A stretch of 64,000 bases of DNA from Thermogutta terrifontis (GCF_002277955.1 NZ_CP018477.1:1674001-1738000); one strand, 5' to 3'. Positions 1 to 10,982 are shown, counted from the stretch's first letter. The notes: generated by a model from the sequence alone, not told the origin. Made by a program: numbers and translations.

Positions 1-221
1 AAAAGAAGTGTTAAAGCCCAGGTGTCGTCAATGTCGTCCCCGATGTCGGTATCAAGAATGACGGGGATTTTCCTGCCGGAGCGGATGGCGGAAAACGCCG
101 CCTCTGCACCAAACCGCGGCTTGTTTTCAGCTCGGCCCAGGCAATTCCAGGCCAGGCTTCCGGCAAATCCGCCCATAAGCAATCCCGAAACAAAATCCCG
201 GCGTTTCCAGTTCCGCGGCAT
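1..221 (-). CDS. Nucleoside hydrolase family protein, 5' part only
   Basis: The gene runs off the left edge, so only the first 73 codons are visible. After an N-terminal segment with an RRDF twin-arginine-like motif and a short hydrophobic stretch (about residues 8-28) comes IPVILDTDIGDDIDD. This is the calcium-binding N-terminal signature of inosine-uridine preferring nucleoside hydrolases, which cleave the N-glycosidic bond of ribonucleosides. The ATG at 221 is preceded by a GAGGAG ribosome binding site about eight bases upstream. The export signal suggests a periplasmic enzyme, as is common for this family in planctomycetes. The C-terminal half, including the rest of the active site, cannot be checked. 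Confidence 0.85.
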   Translation of the reverse strand, partial: MPRNWKRRDFVSGLLMGGFAGSLAWNCLGRAENKPRFGAEAAFSAIRSGRKIPVILDTDIGDDIDDTWALTLL

Positions 222-1170
222 GAGTGGGTCTCCTCACCGAAGCATGTTTTCACTGCTTGGCCGTTTCGGCCTGACGGCCGATAGATCGCCTGGTCGAGAC
301 GCATCGACGCCCCATTATCGTAACTTGGTCCCCGCCCGGCAAGCCGCGTGCGGTGGGTAAGCTGAGGACGGCAGCCGGGTTGCCCGCATGGAGAAGTTCA
401 CCCACCCCTGGGGACTGACAGCGCGACGGATAAAATGGGACGCGACTTTCCAGTTTATCGGCGAACTGGCCCGTGCGGGGAAAGAATCATCCTCGGGTTC
501 TCGCGAGCGGTATGTACTTTCTGATAGCAGAGGCCGACGCCTCGGGGGCTCTTCTGATGTGGGCTGGTGTGGGCTGATTTCGACGCCAGCCCCGCCACTA
601 AACAAAAAATGGCCTTTTTGCACGCTTCGGGGCATCACATTCAGGATTAGCAGGCGGGCGGCCCCACCTAGCAAAACGCCGAGAAGAGACGCATCAGTCA
701 CGTGGTGAATTACCTCGCCCCGAGAGATATGCGGGCCGTTTTCCTACACATATAATCCCAGCGCGGACAACGAGGCGCGACTTGGGGCGGGCTCGTAGGC
801 CAAATCGACCGGAAGTGATCTGTGTTTCTGGGGAAATAGGGGACGTTGAGCAAGATCCGGCCAACCCGGAAAACCGATCGAATCGGTCGGGCGTAGAAAA
901 ATGGGACAGTCTCCCCGAAGTTTAGAGGCATGGGGCGGCGTGGACGGCGATGAAAACCGCGGACGGTCCGCGAACCTGCAAATTTGAGGGATCCCCCGGC
1001 CAGTAGGTAGCAGATTAGAAAAAACCGAATTAAAATGGCAGAAAGGTTAGGAGCGGGATAGACTTTCCGAAAGGGATTTCCTCGCCTCGCCAAATAGTCC
1101 TACCCTGTTGTAAATCATCATCGGGCGTCATCGAGGTCTGGACCGGCGAGTGGTCGGTCGCATACGGGAA
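222..1170. other. Intergenic region without a recognisable gene
   Basis: This roughly 950-base gap separates two divergent genes. Several open frames cross it on both strands, but none shows family motifs, a good ribosome binding site or hydrophobic/domain patterns, so I treat them as chance. The stretch at 314-342 looks like the promoter of the leftward gene. A TATAAT at 751-756 has no convincing -35 box. No RNA gene was recognised. Confidence 0.5.
314..342 (-). promoter_or_regulatory. Candidate sigma-70 promoter of the nucleoside hydrolase gene
   Basis: On the minus strand TTGCCG (337-342) is followed after exactly 17 bases by GATAAT (314-319), about 93 bases upstream of the ATG at 221. 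Motif match only. Confidence 0.45.
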
Positions 1171-1175
1171 GGAGG
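1171..1175 (+). promoter_or_regulatory. Shine-Dalgarno site that points to a CTG start
   Basis: GGAGG lies six bases upstream of an in-frame CTG at 1182. The first conventional start codon in this frame is TTG at 1209, which lies far from any Shine-Dalgarno-like sequence. The site therefore decides the start of the downstream membrane protein. Confidence 0.55.
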
Positions 1176-1181
1176 TTAGCC

Positions 1182-2240
1182 CTGAACCGGTCAAGCTTCA
1201 CCATCGGTTTGGGAGCAGTAGTGCTCCTGGTGCTTTTGCGGATCACGATTGGTTGGCACTTTCTCTATGAGGGTGTCTGGAAGATTGCCAATCGGGATAA
1301 GTTTTCTGCGGAGCCCTTCCTGACTCAGGCCAAGGGTCCGTTCGCTTCCTTTTTTTACGCCATGGTTCCCGATATAGACGGGAAGATTCGGTTCCAGATT
1401 GTTAAGACTAAGGAAGGGGAACTCGTTGTCGTCTCTCCCGCTTATGAGGAAGCTTGGAAAAAGGCGTGCGATGAGTACGTCCGCTACTATCGCATGGACG
1501 AGAAGCAGAAACGGGAGGCGGAAGCAACCCGGGATCGTTTCGTTCAAGCCCTGAACAATTACCTGGCGCAAAAGCGGGACGATATTCTTGCGTACTTTGA
1601 CAGTCTCGAGCGATTCGAGAAAGAGGAAAAGGCTTCGCGCAACCTTGGGGCTTACTTTCAAAGGGAACGCCTCTGGGAACGGCAGCAAAAGCTGCGGGGC
1701 GAGGTGGCCGTTTGGTTCGCAGAGATCGACAACATGGGTCGGGCATATCTTCGTACCTTGTGGGGGATTCTCACCCCGGAGCAAAAGTCGCGGGGTATGA
1801 TTAAAGTCCCCCTCTGTGAAACGCAGCGGCTGCCTGTTCGGTTGCCGTTTGCCGCGACCAGGACAGAACTGCTCAACGTGGTGGTCACTTATTCGCTGAC
1901 GGCCATCGGTCTGTGTTTGATGGTTGGGGCGTTCACACGTCTGGCCGCCCTGGGAGGAGCAGCGTTTCTCGCTTTCGTGGTGATGACGCAATGGCCGTGG
2001 CCCACCGTGGTGCCGAAAACGCCCGAGATTGTGGGGCACGCCCTGCTGGTGGATAAAAACTTTGTGGAGATGATGGCGCTGCTTGCACTGGCCGCCATGC
2101 CGGTGGGGCGCTGGGCAGGTCTGGATTATTTCCTGTATCACTATGTTTGCCTGCCCGTTCGTGAATGTCTGAGCAAATGCTGTTGCTGTTGTGCGTCGAA
2201 GAGCGAAACAACGCCCGATGCGGCATCGAAAGGAAATTGA
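1182..2240 (+). CDS. DoxX-like integral membrane protein with a cysteine-cluster tail
   Basis: The N-terminus (a helix around residues 8-30 followed by FLYEGVWKI) and three C-terminal hydrophobic helices resemble the DoxX/DoxD family, whose members are small membrane proteins linked to quinone or thiol redox chemistry. Between the first and second helix lies a hydrophilic, charged insert of about 180 residues, far more than in ordinary DoxX proteins (about 130-150 residues in all). The C-terminus contains ECLSKCCCCCASK, seven cysteines within 16 residues counting from CLPVRE. I chose the CTG at 1182 because it has GGAGG six bases upstream and adds NRSSFTIG before the first helix; TTG 1209 is the alternative. 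A Gfo/Idh oxidoreductase follows 106 bases downstream and may be co-transcribed. The biochemical role is unknown. Confidence 0.75.
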   Translation: MNRSSFTIGLGAVVLLVLLRITIGWHFLYEGVWKIANRDKFSAEPFLTQAKGPFASFFYAMVPDIDGKIRFQIVKTKEGELVVVSPAYEEAWKKACDEYVRYYRMDEKQKREAEATRDRFVQALNNYLAQKRDDILAYFDSLERFEKEEKASRNLGAYFQRERLWERQQKLRGEVAVWFAEIDNMGRAYLRTLWGILTPEQKSRGMIKVPLCETQRLPVRLPFAATRTELLNVVVTYSLTAIGLCLMVGAFTRLAALGGAAFLAFVVMTQWPWPTVVPKTPEIVGHALLVDKNFVEMMALLALAAMPVGRWAGLDYFLYHYVCLPVRECLSKCCCCCASKSETTPDAASKGN

Positions 2241-2346
2241 TCATCGCAAGACGAGCCGGACGCTCGTCAGTTGAAATGTCGGAAAGAAACGTCAGGATCC
2301 ACACCGGTCATTGTCGCAAAGGTTATCGATAAAAGGAAACGGCACG

Positions 2347-4101
2347 ATGAATCTGACACCAGAAGAACGCGAAATCGGTAAGGCTAATTTCCATCGCGCG
2401 CTGGGCAACAATCTGGAGGTCACTCGCCGCGACTTTCTCCAGGCGGGGTTGCTGACGGCCATGGCGGCCGGCGGCAGTGTGGGCGCGTTCTACTTCGGCT
2501 ACGAAAGCACTATCGAAAAGCCCCTTCGTGTGGCCGTGCTGGGAACCGGCGATGAGGGTCAGGTCCTCATCGGGGCGTGCAACCCGGAATTCATTGAAAT
2601 TGTGGCGATCGCCGATATCCGGCCGTACAACATCCATCGGGCGTTCCACGGCGACTGGTCAAGCGAGGCGGCCATGGAAGCTCGACCGGGTCTGATGAAG
2701 GTGTACGGTTGGAAAAGCGAGGACGAGGCCCGCAAGCACGTTAAGGTTTATGGCCATTATGAGGATCTCCTGAAGGCGGAGAAAGATAATATCGAAGCGG
2801 TGATCATCGCCCTGCCGCTTCACCTGCATGCCCCCGCCGCTATCGCTGCTATGAAACTCGGCAAGCATGTGCTCACGGAGAAATTGATGGGCCATTCCGT
2901 ACACGAATGCAAGGAAATGGCACGCATGGCCAAACAGGCCTCAGTTCACCTTGCCGTGGGACATCAACGTCACTACAACATTCTTTACGAAGATGCAACG
3001 GACATGATTCGGCGGGGGTTGCTGGGGGATTTGCACTACATCCGAGCGCAGTGGCACCGTGGTAATCTTCCCGGTCGGGACAGTTGGGCCATGCCCTTGC
3101 CACCCGGTGCCAAGCCGGACGACAAAAGCCACCTCACCCTGCTTGCCCAGCAGCGGCAGTTGAAACAGGCGTTAGAAGAGGCCAAGAAATCAGCGCGTCC
3201 GGTGACTGCCGAGATTGAGCGTCTGGAAAAGATGCTGGCCCAGGTGGAGGCCCAGATTCGTGACCAGGAAATTATCGACAAGGTGAAGGAGTACGGTTAC
3301 CAGGACAAAACCCTGGTGGCGGGAAATCAGAAATACTTCCGGCCTGCCATTGAAGAGCTCATTCGCTGGCGGCTGTGGGAGCGAACGGGTGGCGGCCTCA
3401 TGGCGGAACTGGGAAGCCATCAGCTTGATGCGGCGTCAATCTTTATTGCCGCCATGCACGGAGGACAAAAGCAACTGCCGCTCAATGTGGCAGCGGCGGG
3501 GAACCGCCCGATCTTCCCGTTCGACCGGGAGATCGAAGATCATGTTTACTGCATTATCGAATTTCCCGCACCGGGTTATGATCCAAAAGATCCGGTAGGG
3601 AAGATGAAGAAGATTGCTGTGCAGTATGCTTCGATCAATGGCAATGGTTTCGGCGGTTACGGTGAAATCGTTTTCGGTACCAAAGGAACACTCATTCTGG
3701 AACGCGAGCAAGAGGCCATGCTCTATGCCGGTTCCGACACGACAGCGTCGGTCGGTGTGAGCCAGGGTGCGGGCGGGGCTGTGCTCGACACCCAGGCCAG
3801 TGGCCCCGCGCAAAAACGGGCGGAGGGACTTGGGCAGATGGCGACGGCCAAGGTGAGCCGGGGCTACCGAGAGGAAATCGAGCACTGGGCCTGGTGCATC
3901 CGCCGAAATCCCAATGCTGCCGATCCGGAGATCCACCCACGATGCTATCCAAAGGTGGCTCTGGCGGACGCCGTCCTTGCGTTGACGACCAACATAGCGG
4001 CTCGCGAGGGACGCCGCATCGAATTCAAGCCGGAATGGTTTGATATCGATAGTGATGAAACTCCAGAAGGTGTTAAGCCCGATTTGAGCCGCTATGCATG
4101 A
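2347..4101 (+). CDS. Gfo/Idh/MocA family oxidoreductase, Tat-type, with coiled-coil insert
   Basis: A 584-residue protein with a twin-arginine-like start (TRRDFLQAGLLTAMAAGG, about residues 25-42). A Rossmann domain follows (VAVLGTGDEGQVLIG, then VAIADIRPYN) and then the EKLMGHS segment typical of Gfo/Idh/MocA dehydrogenases, which use NAD(P) on sugars or sugar derivatives. A charged helical insert of about 90 residues rich in Glu, Lys and Gln (roughly residues 250-330) splits the catalytic half and makes the protein longer than the usual 350-450 residues. ATG 2347 was chosen because AAAGGA lies about ten bases upstream; the frame is open further up. The substrate cannot be read from the sequence. 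It lies between the DoxX-like gene and a strong terminator. Confidence 0.85.
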   Translation: MNLTPEEREIGKANFHRALGNNLEVTRRDFLQAGLLTAMAAGGSVGAFYFGYESTIEKPLRVAVLGTGDEGQVLIGACNPEFIEIVAIADIRPYNIHRAFHGDWSSEAAMEARPGLMKVYGWKSEDEARKHVKVYGHYEDLLKAEKDNIEAVIIALPLHLHAPAAIAAMKLGKHVLTEKLMGHSVHECKEMARMAKQASVHLAVGHQRHYNILYEDATDMIRRGLLGDLHYIRAQWHRGNLPGRDSWAMPLPPGAKPDDKSHLTLLAQQRQLKQALEEAKKSARPVTAEIERLEKMLAQVEAQIRDQEIIDKVKEYGYQDKTLVAGNQKYFRPAIEELIRWRLWERTGGGLMAELGSHQLDAASIFIAAMHGGQKQLPLNVAAAGNRPIFPFDREIEDHVYCIIEFPAPGYDPKDPVGKMKKIAVQYASINGNGFGGYGEIVFGTKGTLILEREQEAMLYAGSDTTASVGVSQGAGGAVLDTQASGPAQKRAEGLGQMATAKVSRGYREEIEHWAWCIRRNPNAADPEIHPRCYPKVALADAVLALTTNIAAREGRRIEFKPEWFDIDSDETPEGVKPDLSRYA

Positions 4102-4163
4102 GGATTGATTCGGCCGGGGCGATTCGGAACCGGTTCGGCCTCGACACAAAAGGCAATGAACGG

Positions 4164-4199
4164 AGCACGGCGTGGAGATTTCCGCCGTGCTTTCTTTTT
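4164..4199 (+). terminator. Rho-independent terminator after the Gfo/Idh oxidoreductase gene
   Basis: A nine-base perfect stem (AGCACGGCG at 4164-4172 with CGCCGTGCT at 4183-4191) around a ten-base loop is followed by TTTCTTTTT. It lies about 60 bases after the stop codon. Confidence 0.8.
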
Positions 4200-4249
4200 A
4201 GAAGGATCATTTGGCCAACGCTTCTGTGTTCCGCCCCTCGCCTGAGTGC

Positions 4250-4279
4250 GTGACTTTCAAGCAGCGTCCCCTGTATAAT
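4250..4279 (+). promoter_or_regulatory. Candidate promoter of the sugar isomerase/epimerase-like gene
   Basis: A perfect TATAAT (4274-4279) has GTGACT 18 bases upstream. It sits after the terminator of the preceding gene and about 100 bases before the next start codon. The -35 box is weak (four of six). Confidence 0.4.
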
Positions 4280-4381
4280 CATCGATTCTCTGCGTTAGAA
4301 AAAGCATCGCTGTCTAAGCAGGGCGCATCGGCCGAGTGATCGCCCGATCTCGATCGACAGGCTTACGCCGGAGGAACTTTC

Positions 4382-5188
4382 ATGCAGTTGGGGGCGATGA
4401 ACCATCCCGCCAAGGACGTGGTGGAGGAGATCCGCTGGATTGCGGAACACGATTTCGATTACATCGACCTCACGCTGGAACCACCGGCCGCCGATCCGCG
4501 AACCTTGGAGCTTTCTCGGGTAGCCACCGCTCTCGAGAAGTATGAATTGCCGGTGGTGGCCCATACGGCCTACTATCTCCCCTATGCCACACCTTTTGCC
4601 ACGATTCGCAGGGCCTGCCTGGAAGAATTGAGTGTGGCTGTAAAGGTGGCTGGGAAACTGGGAGCGAGACTGGTCACCGTGCACTTTTGCCGACCGCCCA
4701 AATTTTTTTCTGAAGAGGACGTTTTTGCATGGCACCGCGAGATTCTGGCCCCTCTGTGCGATCTGGCCGAACAAACCGGCACAGTGGTCGCGGTGGAGCA
4801 GAGTCCATTTCCGCAATGCCGGCAGATCGACATCCTGGAGCGCCTGTTGACGGAGTTGCCCGGGTTGCGGTTTCATCTGGATGCGGGCCACGCGCGACTT
4901 GAGCCGCAGGGCGACCTTTGGAACGAATACCTTGCTCGCCTGGGGCGTTATTTGGTGCACGTTCATCTTTCTGAGAACGACGGCTCGTGCGACCAGCATC
5001 TGCCGCTAGGAGCAGTGCCCGGTCACTTCTGGCAGTGGTCGCAGCGGATAGCTCAGCTCAAATCACTGCCCTATGACGGAACGATCACTCTGGAGGTTTT
5101 CGCTCCAGAACCGGATTACCTCCTTCTCAGCCGGGACCTGGTTCGCCGCTGGTGGAACGAGGCGGGCAATGAAAACTCGGCGGCATAA
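4382..5188 (+). CDS. Sugar phosphate isomerase/epimerase-like TIM-barrel protein
   Basis: A 268-residue protein of the xylose isomerase-like TIM-barrel superfamily (AP endonuclease family 2 fold). Barrel strands are visible as YIDLTLEPP near the start, VTVHF, VAVEQSP, FHLDAGHA and VHVHLSEND, with His, Glu and Asp residues in the positions that usually hold the metal. Family members isomerise or epimerise sugars, inositol derivatives or hydroxypyruvate; the substrate here is not determined. ATG 4382 has GGAGG about seven bases upstream. It follows the Gfo/Idh gene but is separated from it by a terminator, and it converges with the regulator gene downstream. Confidence 0.8.
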   Translation: MQLGAMNHPAKDVVEEIRWIAEHDFDYIDLTLEPPAADPRTLELSRVATALEKYELPVVAHTAYYLPYATPFATIRRACLEELSVAVKVAGKLGARLVTVHFCRPPKFFSEEDVFAWHREILAPLCDLAEQTGTVVAVEQSPFPQCRQIDILERLLTELPGLRFHLDAGHARLEPQGDLWNEYLARLGRYLVHVHLSENDGSCDQHLPLGAVPGHFWQWSQRIAQLKSLPYDGTITLEVFAPEPDYLLLSRDLVRRWWNEAGNENSAA

Positions 5189-5225
5189 GAGATCGGCGAA
5201 GGCAACGGGAAGTAGTGGCCCCGCA

Positions 5226-6455
5226 TCACAGGTATGCCGCCAGATCTCTCTCCGTTTGCAGACGTTCTCCTCGCATTTGGCGACGGAATTGATGGGGCGT
5301 CAATCCCCATTTTTTCTGGAAAACACGGGAGAAGTAGTTGCCCGATTGGTAGCCTGAAGCCTCGGCCACATAGGGAATCGGAAAATCGCTTTCCAGGAGA
5401 AGACGTTCCGCCCGTTGCAGTCTCAACCGCTCGAGTTCTTCGTGAATAGTCCGCCCGAGGCGACGTCGAAAGCGAAGTTCCAGGCTGCGCCGCGACATGT
5501 GGACGGCTGCCACCACGTCGTTGACGGTGATGGGGTCGGCTGCCCGATCGTGGAGAAACCGGAGGGCTGCGGCAAGATCGGGATCTTCGACGGCCACCAC
5601 GTCGCTTGACCGTCGGGTCACGACGTAGAGCGCTTCGGCAACGATTTCCTGCGGAGGAATTTTTTCTCCTTTCATCAGTCGGTCGAGCAGGGCGGCTGCT
5701 CGGTACCCGGCGGACTCGGCGTTGAGCGCCACACTGGAAAGGGGTGGATCGCTCAACTCGCAAAAGAGGTCGTCGTTATCCACGCCAACCACGGCGAGTT
5801 CCTCGGGGACCTGAATCCCAGCCGTGAGACACGCTTCCAGGACCTGGCGGCCACGGTCGTCATTGCAGGCCATGAGTCCGGTAGGTCGGGGAAGCTTGGC
5901 GAGCCAGCGCGCGAGTCGGCGGTGTTCTTTTTCCCAACTGGTTTCCACCTGCGGATGTTCAGGGAGGGGATAAATCTCCACGGAAAACCCTGCTTCGGCT
6001 ATTCGCTGGCAAAAGCCTTCCTGGCGTCGCTGCGACCATAAGTAACCCGGCAGACCAACATAGGCGAAATGCCGAAATCCCCGCTCGAGAAGATGTTCCG
6101 CTGCGAGTCTGCCCGCACCGATTGAATCCGAATGCACCTGACTGAACTTGCGAAGAGAGGGATTGTGGCAAACCCGCGCTGCAGAAAGTCCCACCAAAAT
6201 GGCAGGCAGTTTCGTGGCGAGAATCGCCCGCGCAACCTGGGGAGTTTCCACCCGAGCAATAATCCCGGTTCCGCCCCAGCGCCGCATGCGAGGGAGGGCC
6301 TGTTCCAGATCCCCGGGCGTGATGTAAAACCCCCAAGGTCCATGAAGCCGTCCGTACCGAATGACGCCCCGCAGGAACTGTCGGCCGTAACCGCGCGATG
6401 TTTCGATGAGCAAGGCCACGCGGGGAACCGAATCCCGTCTTAATATTCTCTTCAC
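5226..6455 (-). CDS. XylR-like transcriptional regulator, AraC-type DNA-binding domain
   Basis: The first ~270 residues form a LacI/periplasmic-binding-protein-like sugar sensor (PRVALLIETSRGYGRQFLRG, AAEHLLERGFRHFAYVG, GLMACNDDRGRQVLEA). Residues about 300-400 form a double helix-turn-helix AraC domain (ITVNDVVAAVHMSRRSLELRF and VAEASGYQSGNYFSRVFQKKWG). This is the architecture of E. coli XylR, which activates pentose genes when it binds sugar. The gene is divergent from araD-araA, so L-arabinose or an arabinoside is the likely ligand by inference. An inverted repeat at 6529-6555 in the shared upstream region is a candidate binding site. Confidence 0.88.
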   Translation of the reverse strand: MKRILRRDSVPRVALLIETSRGYGRQFLRGVIRYGRLHGPWGFYITPGDLEQALPRMRRWGGTGIIARVETPQVARAILATKLPAILVGLSAARVCHNPSLRKFSQVHSDSIGAGRLAAEHLLERGFRHFAYVGLPGYLWSQRRQEGFCQRIAEAGFSVEIYPLPEHPQVETSWEKEHRRLARWLAKLPRPTGLMACNDDRGRQVLEACLTAGIQVPEELAVVGVDNDDLFCELSDPPLSSVALNAESAGYRAAALLDRLMKGEKIPPQEIVAEALYVVTRRSSDVVAVEDPDLAAALRFLHDRAADPITVNDVVAAVHMSRRSLELRFRRRLGRTIHEELERLRLQRAERLLLESDFPIPYVAEASGYQSGNYFSRVFQKKWGLTPHQFRRQMRGERLQTERDLAAYL

Positions 6456-6528
6456 GGCGCACGGACTCCCGCTGAGGAAGTGTCACCACGGGAACGATTT
6501 CCATCACAATCCATGCCACCCACACCTC

Positions 6529-6555
6529 TGCGCAATTTTACAACCAATTTGCGCA
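6529..6555. promoter_or_regulatory. Inverted repeat, candidate operator of the arabinose locus
   Basis: TGCGCAA (6529-6535) and TTGCGCA (6549-6555) form a perfect seven-base inverted repeat with a 13-base AT-rich spacer. It lies between the divergent regulator and araD, directly upstream of a candidate -35 box (6564), where an activator would bind. AraC-family proteins often bind direct repeats, so the assignment to this regulator is a guess. Confidence 0.4.
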
Positions 6556-6563
6556 CCTGTCGC

Positions 6564-6592
6564 TTGCAGAGCCCCCGGGGAGCAGTTATCTT
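6564..6592 (+). promoter_or_regulatory. Candidate promoter of araD-araA
   Basis: TTGCAG (6564-6569), 17-base spacer, TATCTT (6587-6592), about 130 bases upstream of the araD start. A TTGACA at 6591 has no matching -10 box. Confidence 0.35.
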
Positions 6593-6722
6593 GACAAACT
6601 ATATCGAAAGCTCTGGTCGGCCCTGTTCCGGAGTCGTCTGGAACCATGCAGGCGGCCGGGATAGCGGGCACAGACGCGGGGCCCCTTGCCCGATTTGCTG
6701 ACCCGGAAAATTGAGGACCTCT

Positions 6723-7457
6723 ATGTTCGACGAGTTGAAAGCACAGGTGGCCGAGGCTAACCGCCGCTTACCGGCCCTGGGACTGGTGACACTGACCTGG
6801 GGAAACGTCAGCGGAATAAGTGACGACCGCCAGGCCGTTGCCATCAAGCCCAGCGGTGTCTCCTACGAGAGCCTTCGGCCGGAGGATATCGTGGTGGTGG
6901 ATCTGAGCGGTCGGATTCTTGAAGGAGAGTTGCGCCCGTCCACCGACACACCGACCCATCTGGCGCTTTACCGCAGCTTTCCGGAAATTGGCGGGGTCTG
7001 TCACACTCACAGCCGTTTTGCTACAGTATTTTCTCAATTGCGGCGGGAAATCCCGTGCTTTGGCACGACGCACGCTGATCACTTTTGCGGCCCTGTTCCG
7101 CTGACGAGAGTCTTATCTCCCACTGAAGTGGAAGAAGGTTACGAGGTCAACACCGGACGAATCATCGTGGAGCGGTTTCGCGTCGGTGGATTGAACCCTC
7201 TCGTCACGCCGGGGGTGCTGGTTGCGGGACATGGGCCGTTTACCTGGGGACGTTCCGCCCAGGAAGCCGTGGAAAACGCCGTGGCTCTCGAGGAGGTGGC
7301 TGCCATCGCGTGGCATATGCTGGTGTTGGAATCCGATCCCATGACACTCGAGGGCTATATCCTTCAGAAGCATCATGAGAGGAAACACGGTCCGGCGGCC
7401 TACTATGGACAGCAGCGGCGCGCAGCGTTCGGCGGAAAAAACGAATGTCATTCGTGA
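6723..7457 (+). CDS. araD: L-ribulose-5-phosphate 4-epimerase
   Basis: A class II aldolase-fold enzyme of 244 residues that interconverts L-ribulose 5-phosphate and D-xylulose 5-phosphate, the last step of the bacterial L-arabinose pathway. The zinc ligands are visible as His94 and His96 (CHTHSRFATVFSQ) and His170 (VAGHGPF). LTWGNVSG, DTPTHLALYR and GTTHADHFCGPVPLTR match the AraD/UlaF/SgbE family. ATG 6723 has GAGG six bases upstream; an in-frame TTG at 6711 is less likely. araA follows after 16 bases, which fixes the arabinose rather than ascorbate assignment. Confidence 0.92.
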   Translation: MFDELKAQVAEANRRLPALGLVTLTWGNVSGISDDRQAVAIKPSGVSYESLRPEDIVVVDLSGRILEGELRPSTDTPTHLALYRSFPEIGGVCHTHSRFATVFSQLRREIPCFGTTHADHFCGPVPLTRVLSPTEVEEGYEVNTGRIIVERFRVGGLNPLVTPGVLVAGHGPFTWGRSAQEAVENAVALEEVAAIAWHMLVLESDPMTLEGYILQKHHERKHGPAAYYGQQRRAAFGGKNECHS

Positions 7458-7473
7458 AAAGCGATGAGCAACT

Positions 7474-8976
7474 ATGGAAGCGATGAAACCCTATCCTGAT
7501 AAAGAAGTCTGGTTCGTAGCAGGAAGTCAGCATCTCTATGGGCCGGAAGCCATCCAAAAAGTGGCCCGGAATATGCAAGTTATCGCATCCGGTCTGGATG
7601 CTGATCCCCAAATCCCCTGCCGGATACTCGCCAAATCGGTGGTGACAACGCCGGAGGCGATCCGGCGGGTTTGCCTGGATGCCAACAATAGTCCCGCTTG
7701 CGTGGGGCTCATCTTCTGGATGCACACGTTTTCCCCGGCCAAGATGTGGATCGCTGGATTGCGCGATCTCATCAAGCCGTTTCTTCATCTCCACACGCAG
7801 TTCAATCGCGATCTTCCCTGGGATTCGATCGACATGGACTTTATGAATCTCCATCAGTCGGCCCACGGCGATCGCGAGTTTGGCTTTATCTGTGCCCGGA
7901 TGCGGCTTCGGCGTAAGGTCGTCGTGGGCCATTGGGAGGACCCTGAAGTCCGACGGCAGATTGGTGTGTGGGCGCGGGCTGCGGTGGCCTGGGACGATGC
8001 TCAGGATCTGCGCATTGCCCGATTCGGAGACAACATGCGGGAGGTGGCCGTAACCGAGGGCGATAAGGTCGAAGCGCAGATCCGCCTCCGCTATTCGGTG
8101 AACGGCTACGGGCTGGGGGATTTGGTGAAGAAGGTCCAGGATGTGAGTGATCTGGAGGTGGAACGCCTGATCCGTGAATATGAGGAACAGTACGACGTGG
8201 TTCCGGAGCTTCGGCCGGGCGGAAGCCGTCACGAGGATCTTCGAGAGGCCGCTCGGATTGAATTGGGGCTGCGCGCATTTCTCGAGGAAGGCGGTTTCAA
8301 GGCGTTTACCGATACGTTCGAAAACCTGCACGGTTTGCGGCAGTTACCTGGTCTGGCGGTTCAGCGTTTGATGGCGGAGGGCTACGGCTTCGGGGCGGAG
8401 GGTGATTGGAAAACGGCAGCCCTGGTGCGAGCGGTGAAAGTGATGGGAAAAGGGCTGCCCGGCGGAGCCTCCTTCATGGAAGATTACACCTACCATCTTG
8501 ATCCGGCAGGCATGAAGGTCCTGGGGGCCCACATGCTGGAGGTGTGTCCCACGATTGCTGCTGGTCGGCCGTCTCTGGAAATCCATCCCCTGTCCATCGG
8601 CGGCAAGGAAGATCCTCCGCGGCTTGTCTTTGACGCGGCGGCCGGACCCGCCCTCAATGTGGCGCTCCTCGATCTGGGAAACAGATTTCGAATGCTTATC
8701 AACGAAGTGGAGGTGGTTCCACCGGACCGCGATCTGCCGCGGCTTCCTGTCGCCCGGGCGGTATGGCGGCCGCTTCCTGACCTAAAGACAGCGGCCGCTG
8801 CCTGGATCTTGGCAGGGGGGCCCCATCATACAGCCTTCACTCAGGCCCTCTCGCCAGAGTATCTGGAAGATTTCGCTGAGATGGCGGGGATCGAGTTTCT
8901 GCACATCGGTCCGCACACCGATTTGCACCAGTTCAAAAAAGAACTCAGGTGGAACGAAGCAGCTTTCGGGAGTTGA
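7474..8976 (+). CDS. araA: L-arabinose isomerase
   Basis: A 500-residue protein, the normal length for AraA, which converts L-arabinose to L-ribulose with a manganese cofactor. Residues equivalent to the E. coli metal and catalytic set are present: Glu309 ([11 protein letters not shown]), Glu336 (FMEDYTYH), His353 (GAHMLEV) and His452 (GPHHTAF). The N-terminal [12 protein letters not shown] and [13 protein letters not shown] are family signatures. Translation may start at ATG 7474 or ATG 7483. It is closely coupled to araD upstream and a transporter downstream. No kinase for L-ribulose is present in the locus. Confidence 0.96.
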   Translation: MEAMKPYPDKEVWFVAGSQHLYGPEAIQKVARNMQVIASGLDADPQIPCRILAKSVVTTPEAIRRVCLDANNSPACVGLIFWMHTFSPAKMWIAGLRDLIKPFLHLHTQFNRDLPWDSIDMDFMNLHQSAHGDREFGFICARMRLRRKVVVGHWEDPEVRRQIGVWARAAVAWDDAQDLRIARFGDNMREVAVTEGDKVEAQIRLRYSVNGYGLGDLVKKVQDVSDLEVERLIREYEEQYDVVPELRPGGSRHEDLREAARIELGLRAFLEEGGFKAFTDTFENLHGLRQLPGLAVQRLMAEGYGFGAEGDWKTAALVRAVKVMGKGLPGGASFMEDYTYHLDPAGMKVLGAHMLEVCPTIAAGRPSLEIHPLSIGGKEDPPRLVFDAAAGPALNVALLDLGNRFRMLINEVEVVPPDRDLPRLPVARAVWRPLPDLKTAAAAWILAGGPHHTAFTQALSPEYLEDFAEMAGIEFLHIGPHTDLHQFKKELRWNEAAFGS

Positions 8977-9029
8977 TAGTCTCCATGCCGTATTGGATGA
9001 TCTTCGGAACCAGTTGAAGGGTGAGCAAC

Positions 9030-10982
<1,953 letters not shown>

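Noticed and set aside
751-756. TATAAT as a promoter of the DoxX-like gene
   Set aside because: No -35 box at any allowed spacing, and it lies more than 400 bases from the gene.
710-1093. Open frame on the minus strand in the first large gap
   Set aside because: Arg/Pro-rich composition, no motif and no ribosome binding site; looks like chance.
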